Below are positions 15,716-24,030 of a stretch of 64,000 nucleotides of DNA, in pieces (the first letter of the stretch is position 1; each line of letters starts with the position of its first letter). The notes under the pieces are model-generated. The model saw nothing but the letters and a program-made list of their open reading frames with translations. It was not told the origin of the DNA and did no database searches. The stretch is from Rhabdonatronobacter sediminivivens (GTDB lineage: Bacteria; Pseudomonadota; Alphaproteobacteria; Rhodobacterales; Rhodobacteraceae): contig NZ_JACBXS010000008.1 in NCBI RefSeq assembly GCF_013415485.1, positions 62,001 to 126,000 on the forward strand. Reading direction: 5' to 3'. The translations under genes and the position numbers were made by a program.

Positions 15716-16678
15716 ATGTGGATTGTGCCCGAAGCCGCGATCAACGGCCTGCTTGACCATGATGACGCCTTTACCGCCATCGAGGCCGTCTTTGGCGCCA
15801 TGGCCCGCGATGACGCCTATAACTTCCCCGTGGTGCGCGAGGCGCTTGGCGGCGGGCGGCAATACGGGTTCAAGTCGGGCCTTGACCGCGCGGGCGGGCA
15901 ACTGGGGGTGAAGGCGGGCGGCTATTTCCCCGGCAATGCCGACAAGGGCATGATCAACCACCAGTCCACGGTGTTCCTGTTCGACCCGGACACCGGCGTC
16001 TTGCAGGCGGCGGTGGGCGGCAACCTGCTGACAGCGCTGCGCACCGCCGCGGCCTCGGCCGTGTCCATCGCGCATCTGGCGCGCAAGGATGCCAAGGTGC
16101 TGGGCATGATCGGCGCGGGCCATCAATCGGCCTTTCAGATGCGTGCCGCCGTGCGGCAGCGGCGTTTTGAAAAGGTTGTCGGCTGGAACTACCACCCGGA
16201 AATGCTGCCGCGCCTGGCCGATACCGCCGCCGAACTGGGACTGCCGTTCGAGGCGGTCAGCCTGGAGGAGCTGGGCGCGCAGGCGGATGTGATCGTCTCC
16301 ATCACCTCGTCCGAGGCTGCGTCCCTGATGGATGCCCATGTCCGCCCCGGCACGCATATCGCCTGTATGGGCACCGATACCAAGGGCAAGCAGGAACTGG
16401 AGCCCGCGATCCTGACCCGCGCCGCCGTCTTCACCGATGAGGTGGCGCAGGCCGTCAGCATCGGCGAATGCCAGCACGCCGTGGCGCAGGGGCTGCTGAC
16501 GGATGCTGCCATCACCGCCATCGGCGCGGTCATCAACGGCGCGCATCCAGGGCGGACCTCGGATGACCAGATCACGGTCTTCGATGGCACCGGGGTCGGC
16601 CTGCAGGATATCGCCGTGGCCGCCAGGGCGGTGGATCTGGCCCGCGAAAAGGGCCTGGCTCAGGAGGTTGCGCTTTAG
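15716..16678 (+). CDS. bhcD: Iminosuccinate reductase BhcD
   Basis: A 320-residue protein of the ornithine cyclodeaminase / mu-crystallin family. The Rossmann motif GMIGAGHQSAFQM follows AHLARKDAKVL around residue 125-140, and LKAGGYFPGNADK / GNLLTALRTAAAS mark the substrate side. In the beta-hydroxyaspartate cycle BhcD reduces iminosuccinate to aspartate with NAD(P)H, closing the cycle. ATG 15716 is preceded by GAAAGGA. Last gene of the bhc cluster, with a clear terminator after it. Ornithine cyclodeaminase is the alternative without context. Confidence 0.92.
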   Translation: MWIVPEAAINGLLDHDDAFTAIEAVFGAMARDDAYNFPVVREALGGGRQYGFKSGLDRAGGQLGVKAGGYFPGNADKGMINHQSTVFLFDPDTGVLQAAVGGNLLTALRTAAASAVSIAHLARKDAKVLGMIGAGHQSAFQMRAAVRQRRFEKVVGWNYHPEMLPRLADTAAELGLPFEAVSLEELGAQADVIVSITSSEAASLMDAHVRPGTHIACMGTDTKGKQELEPAILTRAAVFTDEVAQAVSIGECQHAVAQGLLTDAAITAIGAVINGAHPGRTSDDQITVFDGTGVGLQDIAVAARAVDLAREKGLAQEVAL

Positions 16679-16703
16679 TCTTCACAAGCATAGCGATGCA
16701 ATG

Positions 16704-16728
16704 GACGGGCGGCTGCACGCCGCCCGTC
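16704..16728 (+). terminator. Intrinsic terminator after bhcD
   Basis: A perfect ten-base stem GACGGGCGGC/GCCGCCCGTC with loop TGCAC is followed by TTTGTGT, 26 bases after the bhcD stop. It separates the bhc operon from the GAPDH-like gene, whose ribosome-binding site follows directly. Confidence 0.75.
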
Positions 16729-16747
16729 TTTGTGTCGGAGGGGCATC

Positions 16748-17728
16748 ATGGCAATCAGGGTGGCAATCAATGGCTTTGGGCGGATCGGCCGCACGGTGCT
16801 GCGGGCATGGCTGCAGGGCGGCTGGCCGGATATCGAGATTGTGGCAGTAAACGACATCGCCACCCCCGAAGATTGCGCCTATCTGTTCGAATATGACAGT
16901 ATCTTCGGACCGTTCCGGGGCGATGTGGCGCTGGCGGATGGCGCGCTGTCGGTCAACAGGACGCGCCTGCGGCTGACCCATGCCAGCGATCTGTCGGAAA
17001 TCGATCTGGCGGACGTTGATCTGGTGATGGAATGCACCGGCCGTGCCGACCGGGTTGAGGTTGCCCGCCGCGGCATCCGGGCGGGGGCGCGCCGTGTGCT
17101 GATCTCGGGCCCGTCCGCGGCCGCCGAAGTGACCGTGGTGCTGGGCGCCAATGAAGCCGACCTGCGCCCCGAACATGCGCTGATTTCCAACGCCTCCTGC
17201 ACCACCAACGCACTGGCCCCGCTGGCGCGGGTGCTGGATGATACCCTGGGCATTGAAACCGGCTGGATGACCACCATCCATTGCTATACCGGCAGCCAGC
17301 CCACCGTGGACGCCCCGCGCGGCGATCCCGCACGCTCTCGGGCTGCGGCGCTGTCCATGGTGCCCACCACCACCAGCGCCCAGCGCCTGCTGGAGAGCGT
17401 GCTGCCCGATCTGGGCGGACGCCTGGAAGCCGCCGCCGTGCGCGTGCCCACCGCCAGTGTTTCGGCCATTGACCTGGCGTTCCTGCCGCGGCAACCCGCA
17501 TCCGCGGCCGAGGTCAACGCGCTGTTGCGCAACGCGGGCGGTGTGATCGGCTGGACCGACCGCCCGCTGGTATCCACCGACCTGCGCGCGCGGCCTGAAA
17601 GCGTGGTCATGGCCCTGCCCGAAACCCGCCTCACAAAGGGCGGCCTGCTGCGCGTCTTTGGCTGGTATGACAACGAATGGGGGTTTTCCTGCCGTATGCT
17701 GGACATCGCCGCCCGGTTGCAGGGTTAA
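16748..17728 (+). CDS. Glyceraldehyde-3-phosphate dehydrogenase family protein
   Basis: A 326-residue type I GAPDH homologue. INGFGRIGRTVLRAW is the NAD Rossmann motif, SNASCTTNALAPL holds the catalytic Cys151, and IHCYTGSQPTVDAP contains the catalytic His. PTTTSAQRLL and RVPTASVSAIDLAF complete the catalytic half. Several stretches diverge from housekeeping Gap, such as ATPEDCAYLFEYDSIFGPF and SGPSAAAEVTVVLGANE, and the protein is a little short, so it may be a paralogue with a special role or an erythrose-4-phosphate dehydrogenase-like enzyme. ATG 16748 has GGAGGGGC upstream. It follows the bhc terminator closely. Confidence 0.82.
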   Translation: MAIRVAINGFGRIGRTVLRAWLQGGWPDIEIVAVNDIATPEDCAYLFEYDSIFGPFRGDVALADGALSVNRTRLRLTHASDLSEIDLADVDLVMECTGRADRVEVARRGIRAGARRVLISGPSAAAEVTVVLGANEADLRPEHALISNASCTTNALAPLARVLDDTLGIETGWMTTIHCYTGSQPTVDAPRGDPARSRAAALSMVPTTTSAQRLLESVLPDLGGRLEAAAVRVPTASVSAIDLAFLPRQPASAAEVNALLRNAGGVIGWTDRPLVSTDLRARPESVVMALPETRLTKGGLLRVFGWYDNEWGFSCRMLDIAARLQG

Positions 17729-17894
17729 GCGAATCTCCTTGCGAATCCGCTGCAGATATGCGTAAGCTGCAGACTGCGACGTTATCTCTATCGACGACTG
17801 TTTTCCGCTATCGGCTACAGTGACTTCGATCTTGCACTGACGAGCCGGGCTGCCGCAATTCCGTGGGCAGCAGACGAAAACAGGAGTGATCACG

Positions 17895-18101
17895 ATGGCC
17901 ACTGGCACCGTGAAATGGTTCAACGCTACCAAAGGTTTTGGCTTCATCCAGCCCGATGGTGGGTCCAAAGACGTATTCGTGCACATCTCGGCGGTGGAAC
18001 GCGCCGGCCTGCGCGGCCTTGACGATGGTCAGAAGGTGACCTTCGACATGGAAACCGGCCGCGACGGCCGTCAGTCCGCGAGCAATCTGGCCCTGGCCTG
18101 A
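17895..18101 (+). CDS. Cold-shock protein, CspA family
   Basis: A 68-residue cold-shock domain protein. It has TVKWFNATKGFGFIQPD (RNP1) and VFVHISAVE (RNP2), the RNA-binding faces of the OB fold. Such proteins melt RNA structure and act as RNA chaperones. ATG 17895 has AGGAG eight bases upstream. The 166 bases before it hold no gene and probably form a long 5' untranslated leader, common for cold-shock genes. A strong terminator follows, so it is a single-gene unit. Confidence 0.95.
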   Translation: MATGTVKWFNATKGFGFIQPDGGSKDVFVHISAVERAGLRGLDDGQKVTFDMETGRDGRQSASNLALA

Positions 18102-18141
18102 CACCGCTGACGCCTGCGGCATCCGCAGGATGCGAGAATTC

Positions 18142-18170
18142 GAAAGCCGCCCAATTTTTGGGCGGCTTTC
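18142..18170 (+). terminator. Intrinsic terminator after the cold-shock gene
   Basis: A perfect 13-base stem GAAAGCCGCCCAA/TTGGGCGGCTTTC with a TTT loop is followed by TTCTTTTT, 40 bases after the stop. Very strong Rho-independent terminator. Confidence 0.9.
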
Positions 18171-18287
18171 TTCTTTTTGCGGGAAAAATTGGCAGATTCA
18201 ACGCCCGCGCATGATATTTCAGCGAAATGCGCATCTTTGCGCCCCAGACATTTGACCCCGCCGCCCGGGCGCCCCATCTTGAGCGCC

Positions 18288-19082
18288 ATGCGAGATAAAC
18301 AAACACCATCAGTGCCGACCACCGGGGCAATCGCCGATGCCCGGATGGTCCTGGCAACGGATCTTGACGGCACCTTTCTGGGGGGCACGGACGCGGAGCG
18401 CACACGGCTTTATAACTGGCTGCGCAGCCGCTCCGACGTGGCGCTGGTTTTCGTCACCGGGCGCGACCCCTGGGCCATCCGCGACATTTGCGCATCCGGG
18501 TTTGTTCCGGCACCCTCCTTTGTGATCGGCGATGTGGGGACAACCATCGCCACATTCGAAAACGGAACGGTGCAGCCCATCCCCAGGATGGAGGCAGAGA
18601 TCGCCCGCCTCTGGGGGGACCGCGTGGAGGAGCTGCGCGCGGCCGTATCGCAGGTTCCAGGGCTCTGGGAGCAGGATACGCCCTTTCGGTTCCGCCTGTC
18701 CTATCATTATGACGCAGCGGCCTTTGATGCCGCGCGGATGGAGCCGATCCGCCGGATGGGTTTCGACGTGCTGGTGTCGCACGGGCGATTCGTGGACATT
18801 CTGCCCCCCGGGGTCAGCAAGGGACCATCGCTGCTGCGGCTGATCGGCTATCTGGGGTTGGAGCCAGACCGCGTTCTGGTGGCCGGCGACACGCTCAATG
18901 ACCTGTCGATGTTCGAAACCGGCCTGCCTGGCGCCGTTGTCGGCGGGGCCGAGGCCGAGTTGCTGGAGGCTGTCGCCGGCCTGCCCAGCGCCCATGTCTG
19001 CAAGGCAGTGGGCGCCGCAGGGATCATCGAGGCCATCCACGCCCATAATCTGCACCCGGAACCGCCCGAGGTATTCTCATGA
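18288..19082 (+). CDS. HAD-family sugar phosphatase, probable glucosylglycerol-3-phosphatase
   Basis: A 264-residue HAD hydrolase of the sucrose-6-phosphate phosphatase type. The nucleophile motif is LATDLDGTF (Asp25, Asp27), motif II is FVTGRDP, motif III Lys lies in PGVSKGPSLL, and motif IV is VAGDTLNDLSMF. It overlaps by four bases (ATGA) the glucosylglycerol-phosphate synthase gene, so it most likely removes the phosphate from 2-O-glucosylglycerol-phosphate to give the osmolyte. In several bacteria these two activities are fused; here they are separate. The start is uncertain: ATG 18288 has a weak ribosome-binding site, with a possible later start at 18345. Confidence 0.8.
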   Translation: MRDKQTPSVPTTGAIADARMVLATDLDGTFLGGTDAERTRLYNWLRSRSDVALVFVTGRDPWAIRDICASGFVPAPSFVIGDVGTTIATFENGTVQPIPRMEAEIARLWGDRVEELRAAVSQVPGLWEQDTPFRFRLSYHYDAAAFDAARMEPIRRMGFDVLVSHGRFVDILPPGVSKGPSLLRLIGYLGLEPDRVLVAGDTLNDLSMFETGLPGAVVGGAEAELLEAVAGLPSAHVCKAVGAAGIIEAIHAHNLHPEPPEVFS

Positions 19083-20590
19083 AATCCGATCTGGTCATCG
19101 TCTATCACCGCCAACCCTATGAGGAGGTCGAGGTCGACGGGCGCATCGAATACCGCGAACATTCAAGCCCCAACGGGATCGTTCCCACGCTCAAGGGGTT
19201 CTTTGGCAAGGTCAGCCGCGGCGCCTGGGTGGCCTGGAAGCTGGCCGAGGACACATCGAATCCCGGCTTCGATCCGGTGATCGAGATCTCGGACAGTTTC
19301 GGCACCTACAGCGTCAGCCGTCTGCCGCTGACCGAGGAACAGGTGCGCAGCTTCTATCACGTCACGTCAAAAGAGGCGTTCTGGCCCGTCCTGCACGGGT
19401 TCAAGGAGCGCTACAATTATGACCCGGTGGACTGGCCCACCTTTCGCAGCGTGAACTGGGCCTTTGCCGAAGCGGCGGCCGAACAGGCCACCGATGATGC
19501 GATTATCTGGGTGCATGACTACAATCTGTGGCTGGTGCCGGGCTATCTGCGCCAGCTCAAGCCCGATGCCACCATCTGCTTCTTCCACCACACGCCCTTC
19601 CCCGGTCCGGATATGTTCAACGTGCTGCCCTGGCGCGAAGAGATCGTGGAATCCCTGCTGCAATGTGACTCGGTCGGGTTTCATATCCCGCGGTATGCCC
19701 AGAACTTTGCCGCCGTGGCGCGCTCGGTCCGGGCGGCGCGGGTGGTCGAGGACATGGAGTCCCCTGACGCACTGGTGCAGCGCGGCGTGGCGCTGAATGA
19801 CAGGATCATGCCGCTGCGTCTGGACCACAAGGGGCGCCAGGTGGCGATCCATACCAGCCCCGTCGGGGTGAATTTCGACCATGTCGAAGCGCTGGCGCAA
19901 ACCGATGAAGTGACCGAAAAGATCGGCGCCATCCGGCGCGAACTGAGCGACTGCAAGCTGGTGCTGTCCGTGTCCCGGACCGACTATACCAAGGGAAATA
20001 TCGAACAGCTGGAAGCTTTTGAGCGGCTGCTAGAGCGGCGCCCCGAACTGCGGGGCAAGGTGCGGCTGATGCTGGTGTCGGTTGAGGCCAACCGCAACAT
20101 GACCGCCTATCAGGAGATCCAGGCCCGGATCGAGGAACTGACCGGGCGCATAAACGGCGCTTATGGCAGCTTCGAATGGCAGCCGGTGGCGCTGATCGGC
20201 AAGGGGATCCCGCTGGCGGATCTGGTGGCCTATTACGCGGCGGCGGATGTGGCCTCCATCACGCCGCTGGCCGATGGCCTGAACCTGGTTGCAAGCGAAT
20301 TCTGTGCCGCCCGACGCGAGGCTGATCCGGGGGCACTGATCCTGTCGGAGTTCGCGGGCTGCGCGGTGCTGCTGGAGGGGGCGATCCCGGTCAACCCGTT
20401 CTCGCACGCATCGATGGACAGCGCGCTGGACCAGGCCCTTGGCATGGACCATGACGAGGCCACCGGCCGGATGAAAGCGCTGCGCGCCTCGGCCCGGCGC
20501 TGGGACATCAGTACCTGGACCCGCACCGAGATGTCGCATTTCTCAGCCCTGCGCCGGGCACGGGTGAGTGGGGCGCGCCCGGCCGCCTGA
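19079..20590 (+). CDS. ggpS: Glucosylglycerol-phosphate synthase
   Basis: A 503-residue GT20 glycosyltransferase. It resembles trehalose-6-phosphate synthase but has GgpS traits such as IVYHRQPYEEV at the N-terminus and SPNGIVPTLKGFF followed by GAWVAWK. Shared GT20 features are WVHDYNLWLVPGYLR, FFHHTPFPG, SVSRTDYTKGN and ADGLNLVASEF near the C-terminus. It would join ADP-glucose (or another NDP-glucose) and glycerol-3-phosphate to make glucosylglycerol phosphate, the precursor of a compatible solute. The gene is coupled to the phosphatase. A complete Na+/H+ antiporter operon follows, which supports a salt-stress role. Confidence 0.87.
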   Translation: MKSDLVIVYHRQPYEEVEVDGRIEYREHSSPNGIVPTLKGFFGKVSRGAWVAWKLAEDTSNPGFDPVIEISDSFGTYSVSRLPLTEEQVRSFYHVTSKEAFWPVLHGFKERYNYDPVDWPTFRSVNWAFAEAAAEQATDDAIIWVHDYNLWLVPGYLRQLKPDATICFFHHTPFPGPDMFNVLPWREEIVESLLQCDSVGFHIPRYAQNFAAVARSVRAARVVEDMESPDALVQRGVALNDRIMPLRLDHKGRQVAIHTSPVGVNFDHVEALAQTDEVTEKIGAIRRELSDCKLVLSVSRTDYTKGNIEQLEAFERLLERRPELRGKVRLMLVSVEANRNMTAYQEIQARIEELTGRINGAYGSFEWQPVALIGKGIPLADLVAYYAAADVASITPLADGLNLVASEFCAARREADPGALILSEFAGCAVLLEGAIPVNPFSHASMDSALDQALGMDHDEATGRMKALRASARRWDISTWTRTEMSHFSALRRARVSGARPAA

Positions 20591-20719
20591 ACCGGCCAAA
20601 ACCACCGAATAACCGGGGTAATCCGCTTTACAACCGGTCTCTGATTCTGGAGTTTGCCCCCACGGACAGAGAGTGATTCTGCCAGAATTCGGGCGGATTT
20701 CCTTGACTCGGATTTGCCG

Positions 20720-20744
20720 GTTGTGGGATTGGGTATACCACAAC
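20720..20744. promoter_or_regulatory. Inverted repeat upstream of mrpA
   Basis: GTTGTGG-N11-CCACAAC, with the 8-base palindrome GGTATACC overlapping its right half (20732-20739), lies 64 bases before mrpA in a 217-base intergenic region. It could be a regulator site controlling the antiporter operon. The regulator is unknown. Confidence 0.3.
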
Positions 20745-20807
20745 TGATCACCAGATCGTTACATTCACGCCCCGGCGGGCCGGAAAAAGAACGGAACATC
20801 AACAGTC

Positions 20808-23651
20808 ATGTCTCTTGCTCTGATTGCTGCGCTCCCCTTCCTTGGCGCGCTTCTTCCCGGGATCATGATCCGCGCTGGCCGCAACACCTGCGCCTTGGCC
20901 ACCGGATCGGTCACGGCGCTGGCGCTGATCGGTCTGCTTCTGCACGCGCCTGCGGTGCTGCAGGGTGAGGTGATCCAGACTCAGATCACCTGGATGCCGC
21001 TGTTGGGGCTGAATGCGAATTTCTTTCTGGACGGGCTGGGGCTGCTGTTTGCCGGGCTGATCCTGGGGATCGGGCTGCTGATCATCACCTATGCGCGGTT
21101 CTATCTGGCCAAATCCGATCCGATGGGCCAGTTCTATACCTATCTGCTGCTGTTCCAGGGCGCTATGGTGGGGATTGTCCTGTCGGACAACATCCTGCTT
21201 CTGCTGATTTTCTGGGAACTGACTTCGCTGTCCTCCTTCCTGCTGATCGGCTATTGGCGGCACCTGCCCGAAGGTCGGCAGGGTGCGCGCATGGCGCTGG
21301 CGGTTACCGGCATGGGGGGGCTGGCGCTGATCGGGGGCATGCTGATCCTGGGTCATATCGTCGGCAGCTATGAGCTGACGGTCATCCTGGAGAACCGCGA
21401 GTTGATCCAGCAGTCGGACCTTTACGCGCCCGCGCTGCTGCTGATCCTGCTGGGGGCGTTCACCAAATCGGCGCAGTTCCCGTTCCATTTCTGGCTGCCG
21501 CACGCCATGGCTGCGCCAACGCCTGTGTCGGCCTATCTGCACTCGGCCACCATGGTGAAGGCCGGGCTGTTCCTGATGGCGCGGCTGTGGCCGGTGCTTT
21601 CGGGCACGGATCTGTGGTTCTGGCTGGTCGCCGGTGCGGGGCTGATCACCATGGTCATGGGCGCGGTGATTGCGCTGTTCAAGGATGACCTGAAGGGGTT
21701 GCTGGCATTTTCCACGGTCAGTCACCTGGGCCTGATCACCATGCTTCTCGGCATCGGCACCGATGTGGCTGCCGTAGTCGCCGTCTTCCACATCATCAAC
21801 CACGCCACGTTCAAGGCCGCGCTCTTCATGACCGCCGGGATCATCGACCATGAGGCGCATACGCGCGACATCAAGCGCCTTGGCGGGTTGCGCACCCTGA
21901 TGCCGGTGACCTTTGTTCTGGCCACGGTGGCCTCGTTGTCCATGGCCGGGATACCGCCGCTCAACGGCTTCCTGTCCAAGGAGATGATGCTGGAGCAGGC
22001 CGCAGATGTGGGCTTCTTCTTCGGGCTGATGGTAACCATCGGGGCGATGTTCTCGGTCGCCTACAGCCTGCGCTATATCGTCCATGTCTTCCTGGGCCCC
22101 AAGCGCGATGATTATCCGGCAAAGCCGCATGACCCGGGCTTCGGCATGTGGGTGTCGCCGGCGCTTCTGGTGGTGCTGGTGGTGCTGATCGGGCTGTTCC
22201 CGAACACCATCGTTGGCCCGCTGGTAGCCACCACGGGCGGTGCGGTGATCGGCAGCACCGACCTGCCCTATTACTCGCTTGCGCTCTGGCACGGGTTCAA
22301 CATTGCACTCCTGATGTCGGTGGCGGCCGTTGCGCTGGGGTATCTGGTGCTGCGCTTCCACCCGCTGTTCGAGGAACTGTGGAACGATGCCCGCCGCCCC
22401 GAGGCCAAGGAAATCTTCGACGCGCTGATCGATCTTTGCGCCCGCGGGGCAGACCGGGTGACCAACCTGTTGCATGACGGCGCGATGACCCGCTATCTGG
22501 CGATTTTCACCGCCTCGGCCGTGCTGTTCGGCTTTGCGGCTTTCATGGGCGGGACCCATGGCAGCGGCACGCGCGAGACACTGCCCATGTCGGTGGTGCC
22601 CATCATCGGCTGGCTGCTGATCATCACGGCAACGATCGTCACCCTGATGGTGCATCGCAATCGTCTGCTGTCGCTGGTGATGGTGGCCGTGATCGGGCTG
22701 ATCATCTCGATCGGTTTCGCCTATCTTTCGGCGCCCGACCTTGCGCTCACGCAGCTGTCGGTCGAGGTGGTGACCGTGATCCTGCTGCTGCTGGCGCTGC
22801 ATTATCTGCCAAAGGAAACCCCGGTTGAAAGCACACCCGGCCGGCGCATTCGTGACGGCGCCATCGCGGGCTTTGCCGGGCTGGGCGTGACGGGTCTGCT
22901 CTATGCGATCATGACCCGCGACCACGACACGATTTCCTGGTTCCACCTGGAACAATCCTATCCCGGGGGCGGCGGCACCAATGTGGTCAACGTGATCCTG
23001 GTGGATTTCCGCGGCTTCGACACCTTTGGCGAGATCATCGTTCTGGGCGTGGCTGCGCTGGGGATCTATGCGATCATCGACGCCGCGCTGCGGGGTCCGG
23101 CTTCGCGCAGGCTGGCAAATTTCAAACCCGATTTCCGCCGTGCGGGCGACCGCCACCCCATGATGATGGTCGTGGCCACGCGGGTGATCTTGCCGGTGGC
23201 GCTGACCGTGGGGGTTTTCATCTTCCTGCGCGGCCATAACGAGCCGGGCGGCGGTTTCATCGCCGGGCTGGTGGTGTCGATTGCGTTGCTGATGCAGTAC
23301 ATGGCTTCGGGGTTCACCTGGGCACAGAAGCGCCAGCGATTTGACTATCACGCCATCATTGCGGCCGGGATCATCATCGCCGCGCTCACCGGTGTGGGGT
23401 CGTGGTTCTATGACGCGCCGTTCCTGTCCAGCGCCTTCGATTACTACACCATCCCCCCACTGTCCGAGTTCGAGCTTGCCAGCGCCATCGCCTTCGATGT
23501 GGGCGTGTTCCTAACCGTGGTCGGATCGGTGATGCTGGCGCTGGCCGAGCTGTCGCGGATCGGGCGGCACACCTCGGTTTCGGTGAACAAGGACGCCATG
23601 GACATAGACCCCCGCGCGGATACGCCGGCGGCCAAGGTAGAGGGGCACTGA
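20808..23651 (+). CDS. mrpA: Na+/H+ antiporter subunit A (MrpA, with fused B domain)
   Basis: A 947-residue polytopic membrane protein. The N-terminal 500 residues are NuoL/ND5-like, with FWELTSLSSFLLIGYW, KSAQFPFHFWLPHAMAAPTPVSAYLHSATMVKAG split across helices 6-8, and FSTVSHLGLI. The C-terminal part (from about residue 780, MMMVVATRVILPVA...GGGFIAGLVVSIALLMQYMASG) is the MnhB-like domain, so A and B are fused as in group 2 (Pha-type) systems. MrpA is the largest proton-pumping subunit of the heteromeric antiporter that exports Na+ (or K+) in exchange for protons. First gene of mrpABCDEFG. Confidence 0.93.
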   Translation: MSLALIAALPFLGALLPGIMIRAGRNTCALATGSVTALALIGLLLHAPAVLQGEVIQTQITWMPLLGLNANFFLDGLGLLFAGLILGIGLLIITYARFYLAKSDPMGQFYTYLLLFQGAMVGIVLSDNILLLLIFWELTSLSSFLLIGYWRHLPEGRQGARMALAVTGMGGLALIGGMLILGHIVGSYELTVILENRELIQQSDLYAPALLLILLGAFTKSAQFPFHFWLPHAMAAPTPVSAYLHSATMVKAGLFLMARLWPVLSGTDLWFWLVAGAGLITMVMGAVIALFKDDLKGLLAFSTVSHLGLITMLLGIGTDVAAVVAVFHIINHATFKAALFMTAGIIDHEAHTRDIKRLGGLRTLMPVTFVLATVASLSMAGIPPLNGFLSKEMMLEQAADVGFFFGLMVTIGAMFSVAYSLRYIVHVFLGPKRDDYPAKPHDPGFGMWVSPALLVVLVVLIGLFPNTIVGPLVATTGGAVIGSTDLPYYSLALWHGFNIALLMSVAAVALGYLVLRFHPLFEELWNDARRPEAKEIFDALIDLCARGADRVTNLLHDGAMTRYLAIFTASAVLFGFAAFMGGTHGSGTRETLPMSVVPIIGWLLIITATIVTLMVHRNRLLSLVMVAVIGLIISIGFAYLSAPDLALTQLSVEVVTVILLLLALHYLPKETPVESTPGRRIRDGAIAGFAGLGVTGLLYAIMTRDHDTISWFHLEQSYPGGGGTNVVNVILVDFRGFDTFGEIIVLGVAALGIYAIIDAALRGPASRRLANFKPDFRRAGDRHPMMMVVATRVILPVALTVGVFIFLRGHNEPGGGFIAGLVVSIALLMQYMASGFTWAQKRQRFDYHAIIAAGIIIAALTGVGSWFYDAPFLSSAFDYYTIPPLSEFELASAIAFDVGVFLTVVGSVMLALAELSRIGRHTSVSVNKDAMDIDPRADTPAAKVEGH

Positions 23652-23652
23652 G

Positions 23653-24030
23653 ATGGAATTCGTCGTTGCAAGCAGTGTCGGATTGCTGACCGCTGCGGGC
23701 GTGTATCTGATGCTGCGCATGCGGACCTTTCCGGTAGTGATCGGGCTGGCGCTTCTGGCCTATGCGGTCAATGTGTTCCTGTTTGCCAGCGGACGGCTGA
23801 CCCTGAACCAGCCACCGGTGCAGATCTACGAAGGGCCCTGGTCGGACCCGCTGCCGCAGGCACTGGCGCTGACAGCGATCGTGATCGCCTTCGGCATGAC
23901 GGCGCTGACGGTGATCCTGGCGCTGGCCTCCTACCTCACCTCGGGGACGGATGCGCTGGACATGGAGAATGCCTCGCCGGAGGTTGACCAGACCACCGAC
24001 ACGCCCACGAAGACCGGAGAAGGCGCCTGA
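23653..24030 (+). CDS. mrpC: Na+/H+ antiporter subunit C (MrpC)
   Basis: A 125-residue NuoK-like membrane protein with three hydrophobic segments. VGLLTAAGVYLMLRMRTFPVVIGLALLAYAVNVFLF and DPLPQALALTAIVIAFGMTAL (each quoted in part) match the MrpC/NuoK pattern, including the conserved DPLPQALALTAIVI. It starts one base after mrpA and ends overlapping mrpD by one base (TGATG). The C-terminal 25 residues are polar and variable. Part of the membrane core of the Mrp antiporter. Confidence 0.93.
   Translation: MEFVVASSVGLLTAAGVYLMLRMRTFPVVIGLALLAYAVNVFLFASGRLTLNQPPVQIYEGPWSDPLPQALALTAIVIAFGMTALTVILALASYLTSGTDALDMENASPEVDQTTDTPTKTGEGA

Noticed and set aside
20799-23351. An 850-codon open frame on the minus strand opposite mrpA
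   Set aside because: It is a GC-rich shadow: the plus-strand protein matches MrpA over its whole length, while the antisense product is rich in His/Gln/Arg with no motifs.
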